Of a stretch of 64,000 bases of DNA, positions 16,915 through 30,053 are shown one piece after another (the stretch's first letter is position 1; every line of letters begins with the position of its first letter). The translations under genes were made by a program, and so were the position numbers. Source of the stretch: Phycicoccus sonneratiae. Lineage in GTDB: Bacteria > Actinomycetota > Actinomycetes > Actinomycetales > Dermatophilaceae. The stretch is from NCBI RefSeq assembly GCF_016887965.1, contig NZ_JAFDVD010000003.1, positions 1-64,000 on the forward strand, read 5' to 3'. The notes under the pieces are model-generated. The model made no database searches, had not been told where the DNA came from, and saw nothing but the letters and a program-made list of their open reading frames with translations.

Positions 16915-18113
16915 TCAGTCCTCGCGCCGCGCGGCCGCCGACCGCGTCAGCCGCGCCGTGACGAGGACGAGCAGGCCCAGGAGCACGAGGACCCCGCAGC
17001 CGACGAAGACCCCCGGGTACCCCAGGGCGCTCGTGCCCCCGAGCGCGATGACCGGGCCGGCGACGATGGCGCCGACGCGCGTGGTGTTCATGAAGAGGCT
17101 GGACGCCAGCCCGGGCCGGCCGAGCACGTCCTGGAAGAGGGTCAGCCCGACCCCGGACATCGTGGCGATGAACACCGCGTTGGGCAGCTGGCCGGCGAGG
17201 AGGACCGGCGTCGAGGGCGCCAGGGCCATCGCCGCGTAGTACGCCAGCCCGGCGACGCACCCGACCGCGACGACGCGGCGCGGCCCGAACCGGGCGGTGA
17301 CCCGGCCGAGCACGACGAGGATCGGGATCTCGAGGGCGGCGCAGGTGCCGAGCGCGATACCGCTCCACTCGACGTCGAGGCCCAGCTCGTCGGTGACGAG
17401 CAGCGGCAGGGACGACACAGCGGCGTTGAGGGCCGCACCGAGGGCGACGAACGTGCCGAGCAGCACCAGCACCTCGGGCCGGCGCAGGGCCACCCCCATC
17501 CGGTCGCCGGTCGGCGGTGGGCGACGGGCGTGCGGGGAGGTGGCGTGCGCGTGCATCATCACGCGGGTGAGGGCGAGCCCGAGGACGCCCAGTGCCGCGA
17601 CGACCCAGAGCACCGAGCGCTGGCCGAGCACGCCCATGAGGAACGCGGCGAACGGCGGTCCGCCGACCCACGCGAAGGAGAACACCGCCCGGGTGCGCAT
17701 GATCTGCTGCACGCTCGCGCCGGTGTGCCGCTGGTAGGCGAAGATCAACCCGATGGCGATGCCCGCCGGACCGCCGAGCGCGACGAGGGCGAGGACGGCG
17801 AGCGGCAGCGTCGTCGCGAGGGCCAGCGCCGTGGTGAGGGCGATCGTGAACCCGCCGCACCACAGCAGCGGCCTGAGGTAGTCGCCGCGGCGGTCGGCCC
17901 GGGTGGGCACGACGAGCGTCGAGACGAACCCGCTGACGTTGTAGGCGGCGAGCGCGAACCCCACCTCGGCCGCCGACGCCCCGTAGAGCGAGACGAGGAT
18001 GATGCCGACCGCCGGGTTGAGAAAGGCGAACTGCGTCCCCCACAGCAGGGCGGCCGAGGGGACGAGCAGCGCGCGGCGGTGGCCCGCGAGGAACCCGGAG
18101 CCGGCGGCCGCGG

Positions 18114-18117
<4 letters not shown>
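16915..18117 (-). CDS. MFS transporter (SetA-like sugar-efflux type)
   Basis: A 400-residue major-facilitator protein with about 12 hydrophobic helices. Segments such as [47 protein letters not shown] and [16 protein letters not shown] resemble the SetA/SetB sugar efflux branch; the real substrate is unknown. It begins at GTG 18117, overlapping the lepA stop by 4 bp, so it is translated after lepA on the minus strand. This coupling looks like local chance rather than a known functional link. Confidence 0.8.
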
Positions 18118-19970
<1,853 letters not shown>

Positions 19971-20129
19971 GGGTGGGCGGTTCCTTGCTGTGGTGGACGG
20001 TGGGCCCGCCGGCGGACGGCGGTCGGGGCACTGCGTCCCAGTCTCCCACGTCGCGGCGGTGGGTCCGAACGGGATGCGGACGGTCGGGGTGCACTTGCGG
20101 CCGAGGGGCGGGGTGGTGTGTGTGTCGCG

Positions 20130-20288
20130 TGCTCTCGGTTGCACCACATCCCGAAGCAACCGAGAGCACTCCGACCACGTGCCCCGCCGACACTCTCGGT
20201 TGCTCGCGATACCGACTCAACCGAGAGCACTCGCACCACGTGCCCCGCCGACACTCTCGGTTGCTCCCGATACCGACTCGACCGACAG
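20130..20288. repeat. Three 61-bp tandem repeats, each an inverted repeat (hairpin array) in the lepA upstream region
   Basis: Unit starts (CTCTCGGTTG) are at 20132, 20193 and 20254, an exact 61-bp period. Each unit pairs CTCTCGGTTG with CAACCGAGAG. Unit 1 has the longest stem: TGCTCTCGGTTGC (20130-20142) with GCAACCGAGAGCA (20156-20168). Unit 2 pairs 20193-20202 with 20218-20227. Unit 3 has two mismatches in its right arm (20279-20288). The linker CCACGTGCCCCGCCGACA is shared. This is most of the 475-bp gene-free stretch between lepA and the PemK-like gene. The rest (19971-20129) shows no feature I can support. Confidence 0.85.
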
Positions 20289-20365
20289 TCACTGCACCAC
20301 ACCCCTCGCCCACCGCCGGGCGCGGTCGTCGGCGCAGGCACCCGCCGGCGGCCTGCGGACAGCAT

Positions 20366-20401
20366 CCGGGGAAACCGGGACCATCACCCCGGTTTCCCCG
20401 G
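20366..20401. repeat. Perfect 14-bp inverted repeat between lepA and the PemK-like gene
   Basis: CCGGGGAAACCGGG (20366-20379) pairs perfectly with CCCGGTTTCCCCGG (20388-20401) around an 8-base loop. It lies between divergent genes and upstream of a -10-like TAAGGT (20433-20438), so it is not in the leader of the next gene. It may be a terminator for transcripts entering the repeat array or a protein-binding site. Confidence 0.7.
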
Positions 20402-20445
20402 CTGGAGGGATCGACGGGTGGCCCGCGCTGGCTAAGGTCGGCCGC

Positions 20446-21024
20446 ATGCAGTGGCAGCGCGTCCTCCGGCCGGTCCTCGACACCGCGCGCCGAGAGCTCG
20501 CCCGCGCGACCCGACGGTCGCGCCCGGCCGCCCCCGGGCCGGCCGACGCGCCATCCCCCGCCCCGTCACCCCCGGCTCCTCCGGCACCGCCATCCACCCC
20601 ACGCCGCCCGCACACGCCGTCCGGCTACCCGGGCGACCACACCGGCTCGCTCGAGCCCGAGTACGACCCGCACCCGGACGGCCGCCCCGACCCGGGCGAG
20701 ATCGTCTGGACCTGGGTGCCCTACGAGGAGGACCACACCCAGGGCAAGGACCGCCCGGTGCTGCTCGTCGGCCGCGACGGCCCGTGGCTGCTGGCCCTCC
20801 AGCTGACGAGCAAGGACCACGACCGCGACGCCGGCCAGGAGCGCGCGGCGGGTCGGCTCTGGGTCGACATCGGCTCCGGCCCCTGGGACGCGAGGGGCCG
20901 GCCCAGCGAGGTGCGCGTCAACCGGGTCGTCCGCGTCGACCCCGCCCACGTGCGCCGCGAGGGAGCCGTCCTCCCGAGGGACCGGTTCGACGCCGTCGCG
21001 GCCGCCGTCCGCGCCGCCCGCTGA
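20446..21024 (+). CDS. PemK/MazF-like protein with proline-rich N-terminus
   Basis: A 192-residue protein. Residues about 1-75 are basic then Pro/Ala-rich and low complexity. From about 85 ([30 protein letters not shown]) the sequence follows the PemK/MazF-like beta-barrel seen in many actinobacterial genes next to lepA: G(E)IVW.W(V/I)PYEE and KDRPVL are the hallmarks. True toxins are mRNA interferases, but no antitoxin gene is adjacent, so toxicity is doubtful and a housekeeping role is possible. TAAGGT (20433-20438) seven bases before ATG 20446 suggests a leaderless promoter. Confidence 0.7.
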   Translation: MQWQRVLRPVLDTARRELARATRRSRPAAPGPADAPSPAPSPPAPPAPPSTPRRPHTPSGYPGDHTGSLEPEYDPHPDGRPDPGEIVWTWVPYEEDHTQGKDRPVLLVGRDGPWLLALQLTSKDHDRDAGQERAAGRLWVDIGSGPWDARGRPSEVRVNRVVRVDPAHVRREGAVLPRDRFDAVAAAVRAAR

Positions 21025-21050
21025 CCGCGCCGGCTCCTCGCCGCGACGCA

Positions 21051-21085
21051 CGAGGGCCCGTCACCCAGTGGGTGACGGGCCCTCG
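21051..21085. terminator. Bidirectional terminator between the PemK-like gene and rpsT
   Basis: CGAGGGCCCGTCACCCA (21051-21067) is a perfect inverted repeat of TGGGTGACGGGCCCTCG (21069-21085), separated by one base. It lies between two convergent genes (stops at 21024 and 21102) and can act on both strands. Confidence 0.85.
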
Positions 21086-21101
21086 GTGCGAGGCGCCTGG
21101 C

Positions 21102-21362
21102 TCAGAGCGAGGCGGCCTTCTTGGCCATCGCGGACTTCTTGTTCGCGGCCTGGTTCTTGTGGATGACGCCCTTGCTCACGGCCTTGTCGAGCTTGGTGGA
21201 CGCGGCCTTGAGGGCCTTGTTCGCCTCGTCGGCGTTCCCGGTGGCCGCGGCCTCGCGGAACCGGCGGATCGCCGTCTTGAACTCGGACTTGACCGCCTTG
21301 TTGCGCTCGGTGGCGCGGCGGTTGGTCTTGATGCGCTTGAGCTGGGACTTGATGTTCGCCAC
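21102..21362 (-). CDS. rpsT: 30S ribosomal protein S20
   Basis: An 86-residue basic protein with the S20 signature ([25 protein letters not shown] split across the N-terminus; [26 protein letters not shown] in the C-terminal half). S20 binds 16S rRNA in the 30S body early in assembly. Start GTG 21360-21362 gives VANIKSQ. A promoter at 21504-21533 would leave a leader of about 135 bases; S20 is autoregulated in E. coli, and a long leader would allow something similar, though no structure is proven here. Confidence 0.97.
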   Translation of the reverse strand: MANIKSQLKRIKTNRRATERNKAVKSEFKTAIRRFREAAATGNADEANKALKAASTKLDKAVSKGVIHKNQAANKKSAMAKKAASL

Positions 21363-21503
21363 TGGATGTACTGCCTTCGGTCGGGATCGGGTTGCCGTGT
21401 AGAGGGCGGCAGACGCTCGTCGGGACCGGGCGTGGGGCACCCGTGGTTGACTCGCGCTGGGTGGTGCTCGTGCGCGCGCGACCACACGCGCACGCAGTCG
21501 ACA

Positions 21504-21533
21504 AAGGTACCAGCGGCGGTCCCGGCCTGCCAA
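21504..21533 (-). promoter_or_regulatory. Predicted rpsT promoter
   Basis: Read on the minus strand, TTGGCA (21528-21533) and TACCTT (21504-21509) are separated by 18 bp, close to actinobacterial vegetative promoters (TTGACA / TAnnnT). It lies between holA and rpsT and points toward rpsT. Predicted from hexamers only. Confidence 0.5.
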
Positions 21534-21564
21534 AACGGCCGACCGCCGAGCCGACGCCCGCCGG

Positions 21565-22560
21565 TCAGCCGTCGCGGTGGCGCTCGTGCTGCCGCGTGAT
21601 CGCGAGGACGACCCGCTCGACGGCGTACACGGGGTCTCGCCCCCCGCCCTTGACCTCGGCGTCGGCGGCGGCGAGCGCCTGGAGGCAGGTGGCCAGCCCC
21701 TCGGCGGTCCACCCGGAGAGGGTGCGCCGGGCCCGGTCGACCTGCCACGGAGCCATCCCGACGTCGCGGGCGATGTCGCCGGAGCGCCCGCGCCCGGCCG
21801 AACCGACCTTGACGAGCTGGCGCACCTGCTGGGCGAGCACGGCGACGATCGGCACGGGGTCGACCCCGACCGCGATGGCGTGCCGCAACAGGCGCAGTGC
21901 CTCCCCCGCGTCCCCGGCGAGGGCGGCGTCGGCGACCCGGAAGCCCGTCGCCTCGACCTTGCCGCCGTGGTAGGTGAGGACGACCTGCTCGTCGATGACG
22001 CCGGTGGTGTCGTCGACGAGCTGCTGGCAGGCCGCCGCGAGCTCGCGGACGTCCTTGCCGACCGCCTCGACGAGTGCGTGCACCGCCTCGGCCGTGGCCT
22101 TGCGGCGGGCGCGGCGGAACTCGTGGGCGGCGAAGTCGGTCTTGTCGCGGTCGGTCTTGACGGCGGGGGCGTCGAGCACCCGCGCGCCGGCGCCGCGCAG
22201 GGCGTCGAGGACCTTCTTGCCGCGCTGTCCGCTCTTGTGGAGCACGACGAGGGTGAGGTCGGGCTCGGGGTGGTCGGTGACGACGGAGAGCAGGTCGCCC
22301 TGGAGGTCCTCCCCGGCCTCGTCGAGGTCGTGGACGACGATGCACTTCGCGCCGCCGAAGAGCGAGGGGCTCGTGTGCAGGACGAGCTCGCCGGGCTCGT
22401 AGGCGCCGGCGTGGACGCGGATGACCTCGAGGTCGGGGCTGGCGACCCGCAGGTCGTCGAGCGTCGCGGCGAGCGCCCGCTCGGCGAGGATCCCCTCGGG
22501 ACCCGACACGAGGACGTACGGGGGCACGCGGTGCGCGACGGCGACGACGTCCTCGGTCAT
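21565..22560 (-). CDS. holA: DNA polymerase III subunit delta
   Basis: A 331-residue clamp-loader subunit. Typical parts are [16 protein letters not shown] at the N-terminus, [14 protein letters not shown], the stretch around [15 protein letters not shown] and the helical C-terminus LARQ-like ([28 protein letters not shown]). It opens the beta sliding clamp. ATG 22558-22560 is preceded by CAGAGT six bases upstream, consistent with a leaderless start. In actinomycetes holA and rpsT are usual neighbours, as here. Confidence 0.95.
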   Translation of the reverse strand: MTEDVVAVAHRVPPYVLVSGPEGILAERALAATLDDLRVASPDLEVIRVHAGAYEPGELVLHTSPSLFGGAKCIVVHDLDEAGEDLQGDLLSVVTDHPEPDLTLVVLHKSGQRGKKVLDALRGAGARVLDAPAVKTDRDKTDFAAHEFRRARRKATAEAVHALVEAVGKDVRELAAACQQLVDDTTGVIDEQVVLTYHGGKVEATGFRVADAALAGDAGEALRLLRHAIAVGVDPVPIVAVLAQQVRQLVKVGSAGRGRSGDIARDVGMAPWQVDRARRTLSGWTAEGLATCLQALAAADAEVKGGGRDPVYAVERVVLAITRQHERHRDG

Positions 22561-22638
22561 GGCGCCACTCTGCCACCCGTCGCCGACGGCCCCGGACCGG
22601 ATGTCCGGGGCGGCGCGCGCAGGACCTACGCTCGTCCG

Positions 22639-23202
22639 GTGCTCCTCGACGGCCCCTTCGACCTCGCCCGCCACCGGCGGGTCGTCATCGTCGGGGTCAC
22701 CGGGTCGGGCAAGTCCTCGCTGGCGGTCCGCCTCGCGGCGATCGGCGGGATGCCGCACGTCCGCATCGACGACCTCATGTGGCGCCCGGGCTGGGTGCAG
22801 CTCGACGCCGCCGCCCAGGCCGACGCCGTGGCGCCGCACGTCGGCGCCGACGCGTGGGTCCTCGACGGCCTGTGGACCGCCACCCGCGAGGTCGTCCTCC
22901 CCCGCACCGACCTCGTCATCGCGCTCGACTACCCGCGCCGGGTCAGCCTCGGCCGACTGCTCAACCGCACGGTGCACCGCATCCGCACCCACGAGGAGGT
23001 CTGCGGCGGCAACACCGACACGTGGGGCAAGGCCCTCTCGCGCGACTCGATCGTGGCCTGGCACTTCCGGTCCTTCGACCGCAAGCACGCCCAGATCGAG
23101 TCGATGGTCGCGTCGCCGGACGGTCCGCCGGTGCTGCGCCTCACCGACCCGCGGCGCACGGAGTCGTGGCTGCGCTCGCTCGAGCACGCCGCGGCCGCCT
23201 GA
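22639..23202 (+). CDS. P-loop NTPase related to adenylate kinase-type AAA proteins
   Basis: A 187-residue protein with Walker [10 protein letters not shown] near residue 20, then [20 protein letters not shown] and the [17 protein letters not shown] lid-like region. This is the FlaR/adenylate-kinase-like family found in many bacteria, with an unknown small-molecule phosphoacceptor. TACGCT (22627-22632) lies six bases before GTG 22639, favouring that start with a leaderless transcript. It is divergent from holA and convergent with the helicase gene. Confidence 0.78.
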   Translation: MLLDGPFDLARHRRVVIVGVTGSGKSSLAVRLAAIGGMPHVRIDDLMWRPGWVQLDAAAQADAVAPHVGADAWVLDGLWTATREVVLPRTDLVIALDYPRRVSLGRLLNRTVHRIRTHEEVCGGNTDTWGKALSRDSIVAWHFRSFDRKHAQIESMVASPDGPPVLRLTDPRRTESWLRSLEHAAAA

Positions 23203-23227
23203 ACGGCCTCGGCCCCGGCGGGAGCCG

Positions 23228-25510
23228 TCAGTCGAAGGTGAGGGTCGGGCCGCGACCGGCCTCGAGCCCGAGCCCGGCCAGCCGGGCCGCCACGGCCTCG
23301 CTGGGCACCTCCATCGACTCGGCGAGCTCGTCGAGGGAGAGCCCGAGCGACACCCCGTCGCGCAGCTCCTCGTCGAGCTCGGCGGTCCACGCGTGGCCGT
23401 GGGTGACGGCGGTGCGTGGGGACGCCGGCGGCGGCGGGTCGGCGGCCACCGGACGCTCGGCGGCCACCGGACGCTCGGCGGCCACCGGCGCCGCCGAGCC
23501 CGAGCCCATCGACGTCCCGGCGAGTGCTCCGGTGAGCCCGCGCCGGGCCGGCTCGGCGACGGGCAGCGGCGGTGGAGCGGTCTCGTCGAGCCGGGCCAGC
23601 GCCGAGAGGACCATCGCGCGGTCGGCCGTCGGCCAGAACGGCGGCAGCGAGCGCTGGAGGAAGCCGGCGTAGCGCGCGGTCATCATCCGGGAGTCGAGGA
23701 ACGCCACGACGCCACGGTCGTCGCCGCGCCGGATGAGCCGGCCCGCCCCCTGCGCGAGCCGCAGCGCCGCGTGCGTGGCGGAGACGGCCATGAAGCCGTT
23801 GCCGCCCATCCGGGCGATGGCCTGCGAGCGCGCGGACGCCAGGGGGTCGTCCGGGCGCGGGAACGGGATGCGGTCGACGATGACGAGCTGGCACGACGAC
23901 CCCGGCACGTCGACGCCCTGCCACAGCGAGAGGGTGCCGAAGAGGCAGGTGCGGGGGTCCTTGGCGAACTCGCGCACCAGCGTCGAGATCTGGTCCTCGC
24001 CCTGGCACAGGACGACGATGTCGGTGTCGTCCAACCGTTCCCGCATCACCTCGGTGGCCTCCTTGGCCGCCCGCATCGACGAGAACAGCCCGAGCGTGCG
24101 CCCACCCGCGGCCCGCACCAGCGCCTCGATCTCGTCGAGGGTCTCGGGCGCCGTGCCGTCGCGCCCCGGCGGCGGCAGGTGCTTGGCGACGTAGGCGATG
24201 CCCTGCTTCGGGTACTCGAACGGGCTGCCGACGTCGAGGCCGCGCCACGCCGGCGACCCCTCGCCGCGCAGGCCGATGGTGCCCGCGACGGCGTCGAACG
24301 AGCCACCCAGCTCGAGTGTCGCCGACGTGATGACCACCGTGCGCTCGTCGAACACCTTGTCGCGCACCAGCATCGCGACGCTCATCGGCGCGACCCGCAG
24401 CACCGGCCCGCGTCGGGGGTCCTTGGAGAGCCACACGACGTCGAGCTCGCGCTCCTCGAGCATCCGGGCCGAGACGTCGAAGAGGTCCTCGACCGCCGCC
24501 CGGGCGACCTGCTTGGCGCCGTCCGGCTCCTCGCCCTGCTGCGGCTTGAGCTCGGTCTGCGCGGCGCGCGCGACGTCCCGGATGCGGCCGAGGGCCAGCG
24601 CCAGCGCGTCGGGGACGGCCGTGAGCCGCCCCTCGGGCATCGGCTCGAGGACCGACTCGAGGAGGGTCGCGGCGTCGTCGAGCGCCTCGGCGGCGTCGGC
24701 CTGCCGCCCGGCGCGCTTCGAGGCCGCCCGCACCGTGCCCGGCGTCAGCTCGTCGGTGATGGTCGAGGTGACCCGGTCGACGAGCTCGTGGCCCTCGTCG
24801 ACGACGAGGACGTCGTGCTCGGGGAGCATCTGGCGGCCCTCGAAGGCGTCGATGGCCATGAACGAGTGGTTCGTGACGACGACGTCGACGTCCTTGGCGG
24901 CCTCGCGGGAGCGCTCGACGAAGCACTCGGCGACCATCGGGCATCGCGACCCCAGGCACTCCTCGGCACTGACCGACACCTGGCGCCAGGCCCGCTCGGA
25001 GACGCCGGGCACGAGCTCGTCGCGGTCGCCGGACTCGGTCTCGCCGGCCCACTCGCGCAGCCGGACGACCTCGGCGCCGAGGCGCGAGGCCGCGCGGTCG
25101 ACGTCGCCGACCGAGAGCAGGCTGTCGGCGTCGTCGTCGGGGAAGCCGCCCTCGAGCTTGTGGAGGCACACGTAGTTGCGCCGGCCCTTGACGAGCGCGT
25201 ACGTGGGGCGCCGGCCGACGACGGGCTCGAGGGCCTCGGCGAGGCGCGGCATGTCGCGGTCGACGATCTGCGCCTGGAGCGCGAGGGTGGCCGTGGCGAC
25301 GATCGCCGTCTTGCCGGTGTCCATCGCGTGCTGGACCGCCGGCACGAGGTAGGCGAGCGACTTCCCGGTGCCCGTCCCGGCCTGGACGAGCAGGTGCTCG
25401 CCCGACTCGACGGCGTCGGCGACCGCGTGCGCCATCTCGACCTGACCCGGCCGCTCGGTGCCCCCGACACCCGTGACCGCGGCGTGGAGCAGGTCGTCGA
25501 GGGAGGGCAC
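23228..25510 (-). CDS. DinG/YoaA-like ATP-dependent helicase (XPD-type, Fe-S)
   Basis: A 760-residue superfamily-2 helicase. Walker A is QAGTGTGKS (about 43-51), the DEAH-type box is VVDEGH (about 236-241), and four Cys (115, 185, 190 and 196) fit the XPD/DinG iron-sulfur cluster. Further motifs [11 protein letters not shown] and QGAGRLIRR are clear. It unwinds DNA with 5'-overhangs, R-loops or G-quadruplexes during repair. The C-terminus carries a Pro/Ala tail with a short tandem repeat (23441-23489), then a helical extension. GTG 25510 follows TAGGCT (complement of 25517-25522) by six bases. No LexA-type box is seen upstream. Confidence 0.92.
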   Translation of the reverse strand: MPSLDDLLHAAVTGVGGTERPGQVEMAHAVADAVESGEHLLVQAGTGTGKSLAYLVPAVQHAMDTGKTAIVATATLALQAQIVDRDMPRLAEALEPVVGRRPTYALVKGRRNYVCLHKLEGGFPDDDADSLLSVGDVDRAASRLGAEVVRLREWAGETESGDRDELVPGVSERAWRQVSVSAEECLGSRCPMVAECFVERSREAAKDVDVVVTNHSFMAIDAFEGRQMLPEHDVLVVDEGHELVDRVTSTITDELTPGTVRAASKRAGRQADAAEALDDAATLLESVLEPMPEGRLTAVPDALALALGRIRDVARAAQTELKPQQGEEPDGAKQVARAAVEDLFDVSARMLEERELDVVWLSKDPRRGPVLRVAPMSVAMLVRDKVFDERTVVITSATLELGGSFDAVAGTIGLRGEGSPAWRGLDVGSPFEYPKQGIAYVAKHLPPPGRDGTAPETLDEIEALVRAAGGRTLGLFSSMRAAKEATEVMRERLDDTDIVVLCQGEDQISTLVREFAKDPRTCLFGTLSLWQGVDVPGSSCQLVIVDRIPFPRPDDPLASARSQAIARMGGNGFMAVSATHAALRLAQGAGRLIRRGDDRGVVAFLDSRMMTARYAGFLQRSLPPFWPTADRAMVLSALARLDETAPPPLPVAEPARRGLTGALAGTSMGSGSAAPVAAERPVAAERPVAADPPPPASPRTAVTHGHAWTAELDEELRDGVSLGLSLDELAESMEVPSEAVAARLAGLGLEAGRGPTLTFD
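23441..23489. repeat. 18-bp tandem repeat inside the helicase gene
   Basis: GGCGGCCACCGGACGCTC occurs at 23441-23458 and 23459-23476, with a partial third copy to 23489. It encodes a repeated ERPVAA motif in the linker near the C-terminus of the helicase and keeps the reading frame, so copy number could vary without breaking the gene. Confidence 0.8.
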
Positions 25511-25579
25511 CCGTGCAGCCTAGGCTGTGCCGGACCCACCCCCGGCAGGCCGTCCCCAGGCACCCGATCGGCGACGGTG

Positions 25580-25617
25580 GCGTTGCGCATGACGCACCGC
25601 GTTGCGGTTGACGCACC
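25580..25617. promoter_or_regulatory. 19-bp tandem direct repeat upstream of fhs, candidate operator
   Basis: GCGTTGCGCATGACGCACC (25580-25598) is followed at once by GCGTTGCGGTTGACGCACC (25599-25617), matching at 17 of 19 positions, 35 bp before the fhs start and 70 bp from the divergent helicase start. Each copy also has an internal near-palindrome (GCGT...ACGC). It could bind a regulator of either gene. Confidence 0.45.
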
Positions 25618-25651
25618 CGATCTCTTGTCGCGGCCCCGTGCGGCTGACACC

Positions 25652-27367
25652 ATGGCCGACGTGACCACGAGCGCGCAGACCACCACGACCGTCCCGCCCG
25701 ACATCGAGATCGCCGAGGCCGCCACGCTGACGCCGATCGTCGACCTGGCCCGCGAGCAGCTCGGCATCGAGCCCGACGCCCTCGTCCCCTACGGTCACAC
25801 GAAGGCGAAGGTCTCGCTCGGGTACGTCCGCAGCCTCGCCGACCGCTCCGAGGGCCGGCTCGTCCTCGTCACCGCCATCTCCCCCACCCCCGCCGGTGAG
25901 GGCAAGACGACGACCTCGGTCGGGCTGGCCGACGCCCTCGCCTCGCTCGGCGAGAAGGCGATGGTCGCCCTGCGCGAGCCGTCGATGGGCCCGGTCTTCG
26001 GCATCAAGGGCGGCGCGGCCGGCGGCGGCTACGCCCAGGTCGTGCCCATGACCGACATCAACCTCAACTTCACCGGTGACTTCGCGGCGATCGCGGCGGC
26101 CAACAACCTGCTGTCGGCGATCCTCGACAACCACGTCCACCACGGCAACGCGCTCGGCATCGACCCACGCACCGTCACCTGGAAGCGGGTCGTCGACCTC
26201 AACGACCGGGCGCTGCGCGACGTCGTCGTCGGGCTCGGCGGCGTCGCCAACGGCATCCCCCGCGAGGACGGCTTCGACATCGTCGTCGCGTCCGAGGTGA
26301 TGGCCATCCTCTGCCTCGCGACGTCGATCAAGGACCTCAAGGAACGGCTCGGCAACGTCGTCGTCGGTTACACGCGCGACAAGCAGCCGGTCACCGCGCG
26401 CGACCTCAAGGCTCACGGCGCGATGACCGTCATCCTCCGGGATGCGTTGGCGCCCAACCTCGTCCAGACCCTCGAGCACACACCGGCGATGATCCACGGC
26501 GGCCCGTTCGCCAACATCGCGCACGGCTGCAACTCGGTGATGGCCACCCGCACGGCGCTCAGGCTGGCCGACTACGTCGTCACCGAGGCCGGCTTCGGGG
26601 CCGACCTCGGCGCCGAGAAGTTCATCGACATCAAGTGCCGCCAGTCCGGCCTGCGGCCCTCGGCGGTCGTCGTCGTCGCCACCGTCCGCGCGCTCAAGTA
26701 CCACGGGGGGATGGCCGTCGCCGACCTCAAGCAGGAGTCGGTCGACGCGCTGACCCTCGGGATGGCCAACCTGCGCCGGCACCTGCGCAACGTCCGCGAC
26801 GTCTACGGGCTGCCTGCGGTCGTCGCCCTCAACCGCTTCCCCACCGACACCGACGCCGAGGTCGCGGCGCTGCTGCGGCTCGTCGAGGAGGAGGGCTTCC
26901 GGGCCTTCGAGGCGACCCACTACGCCGACGGGGCGGCCGGCGCCCAGGACCTCGCGCGCGGCGTCCTCGACGCCATCGAGAACAGCCCCGGCGAGATGCA
27001 GCTCGTCTACCCCGACGACCTCTCGCTCGCCGAGAAGGCCGAGGCCGTGGCGACGCGCGTCTACGGCGCCGCCGGGGTCACCTTCGACGCCAAGGCCGCC
27101 CGCCGGCTGGCGGCGATCGAGGCCGAGGGCTTCGGCCACCTCCCCGTCTGCATGGCCAAGACGCAGAGCTCGTTCTCCACCGACCCGACCCTGCGCGGCG
27201 CCCCGGTCGACCACACCGTGCACGTCCGCGAGGTACGCCTGGCCGCCGGCGCGGGCTTCGTCGTCATGGTCACCGGCGACATCATGACGATGCCCGGCCT
27301 GCCCAAGGTGCCCGCGAGCGAGCACATCGACGTCGACGACGACGGGCGCATCGTCGGACTCAGCTGA
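25652..27367 (+). CDS. fhs: Formate-tetrahydrofolate ligase
   Basis: A 571-residue enzyme that makes 10-formyl-tetrahydrofolate from formate, ATP and THF, feeding purine synthesis and one-carbon flux. Visible signatures are the ATP-binding loop [38 protein letters not shown] (interrupted here for length), [12 protein letters not shown] and [15 protein letters not shown]. Length is normal (about 555-575). ATG 25652 begins a somewhat long N-terminal tail with TTTT-rich codons. Its stop overlaps the stop of the GNAT gene tail-to-tail by 8 bp. Confidence 0.96.
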   Translation: MADVTTSAQTTTTVPPDIEIAEAATLTPIVDLAREQLGIEPDALVPYGHTKAKVSLGYVRSLADRSEGRLVLVTAISPTPAGEGKTTTSVGLADALASLGEKAMVALREPSMGPVFGIKGGAAGGGYAQVVPMTDINLNFTGDFAAIAAANNLLSAILDNHVHHGNALGIDPRTVTWKRVVDLNDRALRDVVVGLGGVANGIPREDGFDIVVASEVMAILCLATSIKDLKERLGNVVVGYTRDKQPVTARDLKAHGAMTVILRDALAPNLVQTLEHTPAMIHGGPFANIAHGCNSVMATRTALRLADYVVTEAGFGADLGAEKFIDIKCRQSGLRPSAVVVVATVRALKYHGGMAVADLKQESVDALTLGMANLRRHLRNVRDVYGLPAVVALNRFPTDTDAEVAALLRLVEEEGFRAFEATHYADGAAGAQDLARGVLDAIENSPGEMQLVYPDDLSLAEKAEAVATRVYGAAGVTFDAKAARRLAAIEAEGFGHLPVCMAKTQSSFSTDPTLRGAPVDHTVHVREVRLAAGAGFVVMVTGDIMTMPGLPKVPASEHIDVDDDGRIVGLS

Positions 27368-28457
27368 GGAGCGGCCGGCCGTCGAGCCGGCGCGCCATCC
27401 AGACGTCGTCGCGGTCGTCGTCGGCACCGACGCGGATGCCGCCGGGCAGCCGGCCGACCTCCTCGTACCCGAGCGCGGCGTAGAAGGCGTCGACCCCCGT
27501 GCCGCCGCGCACGCCGAGCTCGGCGACCTCGACGCCGTCCTCGCGGGCGACGCGGTGCATCGCCGCCATGAGCAGCCGGCCGAGGTTGCGTCCGCGACGG
27601 TCCGGGTCGGACATCACCCGGTAGGCCGTGCGCCGGTGCCCGAGCAGGGGGTTGGCCGCCGCCGACCACCACGCCGCCGCCACGACGGCGTCGTGCGGGT
27701 CACGGAGCAGGACCGCGACGGCGGTGCGAGCGGCCATCTGCTCCTCGTGGGCGGCGAGGGCCTCGGCGACCCGCTCGCGCGGGGCCCCGGGCAGGAAGCC
27801 GACCGCCCCGCCGGAGTCGTTCGTCGCACACCACAGGTCGAGCACGGCCTCACGCGTCTCGGCGTCGAAGGGCCTGCGCCACACCTCGGCCCGCGGCGCC
27901 ACCAGCACGACCGGTCCGGGCACGTCGGCCGGGTCGTTCGCCCGGGCCCGCTCGACGACGACCGCCGGGACTCCCGGCAGCACCGCGCCCTCCTCGGCGG
28001 CCCCGGCGAGGGTGAACCCGCTCCGCTCGGCGGTGCGGATCGAGGCGCGGTGGTCCGGGCGCGCGGTGGCCGTCAGCGGCAGGGCCGGGCCGTGCTCGAG
28101 GGCGTCCGCCGAGACCGCGCGCGCGACCTCCGGCCCGAGGCCGCGGCCCTGGTGCGGCACGTCGAGGCGGTAGTAGAGGTTGAGGTTGCGCCGGTCCCGG
28201 CCGTGGATGACCCCGCCGACGCCGAGCGCGTCGCCGGTGCCGCGGTCCTCGACGACGCCGTAGCCGAAGCCGTGCTCGGCCCAGTGCACCAGTGCGGCGC
28301 CGAGCAGCTCCTCCGCTCGCGCGACGTCGCTGCGGGCCCACGGCGCGAACGGGTACTGCGCCGGGTCGGTGTGCAGCCGGACCCAGAGGTCGCGGTCGGT
28401 CTCCCGCAGCGGGCGCAGGCGGGTCCGGACGGTCGTCAGCGTGCGAGGCGTGGTCAC
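27360..28457 (-). CDS. Tandem GNAT acetyltransferase (two domains)
   Basis: A 365-residue protein with two GNAT folds. The first (about 10-165) is RimJ-like: [23 protein letters not shown] as the acetyl-CoA loop. The second (about 185-365) has [23 protein letters not shown] and FYAALGYEE, a full motif A/B. Only the second loop looks like a strict (R/Q)xxGxG/A pattern; the first keeps QGRGLG. Substrate unknown. GTG 28455-28457 is preceded by TAGGGT (complement of 28464-28469) six bases upstream, with a palindrome next to it. Confidence 0.8.
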   Translation of the reverse strand: MTTPRTLTTVRTRLRPLRETDRDLWVRLHTDPAQYPFAPWARSDVARAEELLGAALVHWAEHGFGYGVVEDRGTGDALGVGGVIHGRDRRNLNLYYRLDVPHQGRGLGPEVARAVSADALEHGPALPLTATARPDHRASIRTAERSGFTLAGAAEEGAVLPGVPAVVVERARANDPADVPGPVVLVAPRAEVWRRPFDAETREAVLDLWCATNDSGGAVGFLPGAPRERVAEALAAHEEQMAARTAVAVLLRDPHDAVVAAAWWSAAANPLLGHRRTAYRVMSDPDRRGRNLGRLLMAAMHRVAREDGVEVAELGVRGGTGVDAFYAALGYEEVGRLPGGIRVGADDDRDDVWMARRLDGRPLLS

Positions 28458-28463
28458 GCCGTC

Positions 28464-28486
28464 ACCCTATTGCGAACAACTCGCAA
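28464..28486 (-). promoter_or_regulatory. Promoter -10 with adjacent palindromic operator for the GNAT gene
   Basis: TAGGGT on the minus strand (28464-28469) is six bases from the GTG start. Immediately upstream, TTGCGA (28470-28475) and TCGCAA (28481-28486) form a perfect inverted repeat with a 5-base spacer. The palindrome fills the whole 17-bp region between -10 and the expected -35, where a bound repressor would block polymerase. hflX ends at 28507 on the other side. Confidence 0.45.
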
Positions 28487-28506
28487 CAGTGGCTCCGGGG
28501 TGCGCG

Positions 28507-29976
<1,470 letters not shown>

Positions 29977-30053
29977 ATGCTCCCTAGGGTCTCATCGGTC
30001 AACGCCGGGGCGCGACGGGATTCTTCCGCTCCGCCGCTACCGTGGGCCCCGCG

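Noticed and set aside
19971-20159. Longer lepA reading frame starting at 20159
   Set aside because: The extra 63 codons pass through low-complexity and repeat DNA, and the family begins a short way before the GTPase domain, matching GTG 19970.
20130-20288. Tandem repeats as a short CRISPR array
   Set aside because: The linkers are the same in each unit, so there are no unique spacers, each unit is itself an inverted repeat, and no cas genes are near.
22384-22560. Open frames on the + strand within holA and dinG
   Set aside because: They overlap well-supported genes, lack domains and show the Arg/Ser-rich composition typical of out-of-frame translation in GC-rich DNA.
25510-25580. LexA box upstream of the DinG-like helicase
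   Set aside because: No CGAAC-N4-GTTCG or close variant is present; only the recA upstream region has one.
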